In this document: positions 61,455-64,000 of the stretch, piece by piece
How the letters are laid out: every line of letters starts with the position of its first letter
Position numbering within the stretch: position 1 is the first letter of the stretch
Assembly (NCBI RefSeq): GCF_038396845.1
Contig: NZ_CP151587.1
Location: 3,384,001 to 3,448,000 of the forward strand
Direction: 5' to 3'
From: Gymnodinialimonas sp. 57CJ19
Lineage (GTDB): Bacteria; Pseudomonadota; Alphaproteobacteria; Rhodobacterales; Rhodobacteraceae
DNA: 64,000 bases
The notes under the pieces: generated by a model
What the model saw: only the letters and a program-made list of their open reading frames with translations
Database searches by the model: none
Told to the model about the DNA's origin: nothing
Program-made: the position numbers and the translations under genes

Positions 61455-62543
61455 CTAGCTGACCTCCGGCAGAGCATCTTCGCCGTGCAACTCCTCTCGG
61501 TAGGGTCGCGCGCCGGCTGGAAGCGCGCGACGGGCATAATGGCCCGGCTCCGTCCTTTGGCGCCACAAAGCGCCGAGCATCTCTGCATAGGCATGGGGAA
61601 TGGACGGGTTCGCGGGCGGCAGATCGTCTTTGATCAGCGCATGGAGATCGGGCAGTGCATGGTAGGGAACCATCGGGAACATGTGATGTTCGACATGGTA
61701 ATTCATGTTCCAATACAACCAACGGCTGACCGGATTCATATAGACGGTGCGTGAATTCAGGCGATGATCCAGCACATCCTCGGCCAGCCCGCCGTGCTGC
61801 AACAGCCCGACCAACACCATGTGCCACGTGCCGTAAATGCGCGGCCCGCCGATTAGAACTAAGGGCAACCAAGACCAGCTAATCAGGGCCCAAAGCAAGG
61901 CAACCGCGTGAATTGCCACGAAAATACGAGCCCAAAAGGCGACCTTGGGCAGTTCACTTTCGGGAATGTAAATCGCTTCCGCCTCGGTCAATTGTCCGGT
62001 CGCTTGCCGCACAAGAACACCGAAGTGCTGGAACACATCGGGCAAGCCGATGAACGCCAAGGCCTTCCGGGCGATGTCGGGCGGGCGCATCAGGGCAATC
62101 TCGGGGTCACGCCCGACGATAATCGTGTCGGTGTGGTGGCGTGCGTGGCTCCACCGCCAAGCGACCGGGTTCCGCATCACCATAAAGCTCGCGATGACGT
62201 AGACCCAATCGTTTTTCCACTGGGTCTTGAACGCCGTACCATGCCCACATTCGTGCCATCGGCTATCGCAGGCCGACCCGTAAAGCACGCCGTAGACGGC
62301 AAAAAATGGGACACACCACCATGTTCCCCATGTCAAAATACCACCCAGGGCTGTCAACGCCATCAGGCCAAGCCAAAGGGCCGTATCGCGCGTCGCCGGC
62401 GCGTCGCTGCGCTTCATCAAGCCTTTCATGACTTTTCGAGGCACGTCGGAATGGTACCACTGCGCAGACGCCAACCCTAGTTCCTCGGCCCGGGTACCTT
62501 CGGTGCCAGTTAGCGAATAATCCCGTGCTTGAATGTGTGTCAT
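61455..62543 (-). CDS. membrane fatty acid desaturase
   Basis: This 362-residue protein starts at ATG 62543 with GGGAGGA 6 nt upstream. It has all three His boxes of the di-iron desaturase family: HECGHG (HxxxH), HARHHTDT (HxxHH) and NYHVEHHMFP (HxxHH), and four membrane spans around ALWLGLMALTALGGILTWGTW and FVAIHAVALLWALISWSW. It could be an acyl-lipid desaturase or a related alkane/carotenoid-type hydroxylase; context does not decide. The 248 bp upstream (to 62791) hold no convincing gene. Confidence 0.87.
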   Translation of the reverse strand: MTHIQARDYSLTGTEGTRAEELGLASAQWYHSDVPRKVMKGLMKRSDAPATRDTALWLGLMALTALGGILTWGTWWCVPFFAVYGVLYGSACDSRWHECGHGTAFKTQWKNDWVYVIASFMVMRNPVAWRWSHARHHTDTIIVGRDPEIALMRPPDIARKALAFIGLPDVFQHFGVLVRQATGQLTEAEAIYIPESELPKVAFWARIFVAIHAVALLWALISWSWLPLVLIGGPRIYGTWHMVLVGLLQHGGLAEDVLDHRLNSRTVYMNPVSRWLYWNMNYHVEHHMFPMVPYHALPDLHALIKDDLPPANPSIPHAYAEMLGALWRQRTEPGHYARRALPAGARPYREELHGEDALPEVS

Positions 62544-62791
62544 CGCTGATCCTCCCAGACGGGCGCACGTTGTTTGGCGCACGGCGGCAAGTCAATTAAC
62601 AACGACTACTTTTCGTCCAGCTTCCTATTCCCAACTGGCCGGCACACCTGTATACTTAAGAAATGGGCCGGTCTTTCGACGGTAATGTTTCTGTGCTGTG
62701 AAACGCACTGGGGCATCGCTAGAAAGTTAATAAGGTTCAATATAATGCATCGAGCGCTAGCTACTTTTCGACCCTAAGGCACCACCAGATC

Positions 62792-63148
62792 ATGACCAAA
62801 AGCCCCTCAACTGCGACAGGCAGCGGCGAAATTCAGACGGAAACCGTCTCCCCGAAAAGAGACCGCATCCATTCGGTAGCGACAAAACATTCCTCCCGGT
62901 TCGAGGAACGAACCGCACGTAGTGTCGCAATCGCCAAAACCATGGCGCGTTTGCTGGATGTGGATCTATTTGATGAACACCGCCTTGGGCGCTTTAACGA
63001 GATCGTTCAGAACTGCGACGTCTGTTTTCTCCACGAGGATTGCTATCAGCAGACGCAGGCCAGCAACTCGATACGAGCCACCCCCTTGCACTGCCGTAAC
63101 AGACATAACTTTGCGCCGGCCAAGGCGGTCAAGTCTACCTCTCGCTGA
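62792..63148 (+). CDS. small cysteine protein, DUF6455-like
   Basis: This 118-residue protein has a low-complexity N-terminus (residues 1-40), then TMARLLDVDLFDEHRLGRFN and a Cys cluster NCDVCFLHEDCYQQ, ending LHCRNRHNFAPAKA. The spacing and the terminal 'C-x-N-x-x-x-F' resemble DUF6455 proteins of Rhodobacterales, which may bind a metal. The ribosome site is weak, so the start is uncertain (ATG 62792). The gene ends 14 bp inside an antisense remnant at 63135. Confidence 0.5.
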   Translation: MTKSPSTATGSGEIQTETVSPKRDRIHSVATKHSSRFEERTARSVAIAKTMARLLDVDLFDEHRLGRFNEIVQNCDVCFLHEDCYQQTQASNSIRATPLHCRNRHNFAPAKAVKSTSR

Positions 63149-63260
63149 AAGCGCGCGCTGCGCGTATCGCGGCCTTATTCACCTCGGTCAGTTCCAACAC
63201 TGGGGCGCGGACGCGACCGCTTCCTGGGCCCAACACCCCCTCCCCGCTGGCGAATGGTCG
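63135..63260 (-). pseudogene. possible dapA/DHDPS-family C-terminal remnant
   Basis: Minus-strand residues GPGSGRVRAPVLELTEVNKA and AIRAARAFSER resemble the C-terminal end of dihydrodipicolinate-synthase-family aldolases, where a G-x-V-R-x-P-x-x-x-L-T segment is followed by an Ala-rich helix. No barrel precedes it: upstream the frame is short and unrelated. It is most likely a decayed gene fragment next to the aspartate dehydrogenase gene. The evidence is limited to about 30 residues. Confidence 0.35.
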
Positions 63261-63438
63261 CGCGGCGATCCACGGGCGAGGCCCCAATACCGTGAGTAAT
63301 ATTGGCTCACATGTTGCGGGAAGTAACCACGAAGCGCTTGAATTCCGAAATCGCATCAAGGCAAAGTGGGTATAACGTATCCGAGTAGCTCATCTTTTTG
63401 ATGATACGGTTTTGATATACCTAATAAGGAAATAAGAG

Positions 63439-64000
63439 ATGCGAGTGGCTGTAATCGGAAAAGGCGCGATTGCCGGATATATCACCACGCACATAGCGGC
63501 CACACCCGGGGTGACGCTGGTCTCGCGCGTACTGCGCAAACCGCAGCAGGGCGCAGTCACGGACGTGTCGGACTTGCCGCCCGTAGACCTTCTAATCGAC
63601 TGTGCAGGCCACGAGGGGTTGGCCGCCCATGGGCCGAAAGCGCTTTCCCGCGGCATCGACGTGCTGACCCTGTCCCTTGGCGCCTTGGCCGATGACGCGC
63701 TGGCCACGGCGCTTACCCAAGCCGCCGAGGCAGGCCAAGCCACGCTGCACCTGGCCAGCGGAGCCATCGGCGCATTGGATGCCCTGCGTGCCGCTCGTGT
63801 CGGCGGGTTAACCAAGGTCACCTACACCGGACGCAAGCCGCCCGCCGGATGGCGAGGGTCGAAGGCAGAGGAGGTCCTGGACCTCGACACTGTCACCGAT
63901 GCCGCTATCCACTTTGAAGGCTCCGCCCGCGACGCCGCCCTGCAGTATCCTAAAAACGCCAACGTCGCCGCCGCCGTCGCCCTTGCGGGCATGGGGTTTG
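63439..64000 (+). CDS. L-aspartate dehydrogenase, N-terminal part (runs off right edge)
   Basis: The ATG at 63439 has AAGGA 10 nt upstream. The 187 visible residues start MRVAVIGKGAIAGYITTHIA (Rossmann motif GKGAIAG) and include LPPVDLLIDCAGHEGLAAHG, ASGAIGALDALRAARVGGLT and NVAAAVALAGMGF, all matching aspartate dehydrogenase (NadX-like), including the SGAIGG-type loop. The enzyme converts L-aspartate to iminoaspartate/oxaloacetate with NAD(P). The C-terminal end lies outside the window. The 290 bp before it hold the dapA-like remnant and an AT-rich probable promoter. Confidence 0.88.
   Translation, partial: MRVAVIGKGAIAGYITTHIAATPGVTLVSRVLRKPQQGAVTDVSDLPPVDLLIDCAGHEGLAAHGPKALSRGIDVLTLSLGALADDALATALTQAAEAGQATLHLASGAIGALDALRAARVGGLTKVTYTGRKPPAGWRGSKAEEVLDLDTVTDAAIHFEGSARDAALQYPKNANVAAAVALAGMGF

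Noticed and set aside
62574..62777. 67-codon frame upstream of the small Cys protein
   Set aside because: No ribosome site, begins within the desaturase promoter region and has no recognisable pattern.

Overview
The window looks like a chromosomal segment of a marine Rhodobacterales (Roseobacter-group) alphaproteobacterium. The clues are GC-rich coding sequence packed into overlapping operons, Hint-domain proteins, a choX/choW/choV-betI-betC-betB-betA locus, the argS-SPOR-nagZ-scpA-scpB block, and several ABC and tripartite tricarboxylate (TTT) transporters beside dehydrogenases. I saw no phage, IS element, CRISPR array or rRNA. The only RNA gene found is a tRNA-Leu(UAG).

Region 1 (1-9548) is oxidoreductase-rich. 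It has the N-terminal part of an acyl-CoA dehydrogenase running off the left edge, two SnoaL-like proteins coupled to an Old Yellow Enzyme homologue, and an opposing operon of a GMC oxidoreductase, aldo/keto reductase, two Rossmann-fold dehydrogenases and an orphan amino-acid-type solute-binding protein. A divergent SDR gene completes it. Catabolism of a cyclic or alicyclic compound is the most economical reading (inference).

Region 2 (9798-21440) is flanked by two Hint-domain proteins: one with an RTX-like N-terminus and an intact catalytic Cys/His, the other with both residues lost. Between them lies a LysR-controlled carboxylate operon: aconitase-type hydro-lyase large and small subunits, a TTT binding protein, a fused TctA-TctB permease, and an isocitrate-lyase/PEP-mutase-family lyase. 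The small subunit and the lyase both lack the usual active-site motif. This is my best candidate for an undescribed pathway. A DUF5996/GST/flavin reductase operon and the tRNA follow.

Region 3 (21527-36976) is mostly housekeeping: NAD(P)HX repair enzyme, glnB-glnA with a tandem hairpin duplication between them, scpB-scpA-nagZ-SPOR-argS, two paralogous small secreted cysteine proteins, a dGTPase, an A-type Fe-S carrier and a two-subunit acyl-CoA dehydrogenase.

Region 4 (36959-45787) handles choline and choline sulfate. Uptake genes choX-choW-choV carry a GFA-family gene inserted by translational coupling. They are transcribed away from betI-betC-betB-betA across a near-perfect BetI-type palindrome.

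Region 5 (46141-48841) is a polyprenyl-phosphate-sugar glycosyltransferase trio: GT2, LAB_N-type membrane protein and ArnT-like transferase. Region 6 (48913-61425) is a roughly 10.6-kb sugar or polyol operon with four Gfo/Idh/MocA dehydrogenases, a TIM-barrel isomerase, an SDR and a CUT2-type ABC transporter. A divergent LacI regulator and a canonical LacI operator sit at its head. The right edge has a fatty acid desaturase, a small cysteine protein, a dapA-like remnant and the 5' part of an aspartate dehydrogenase.
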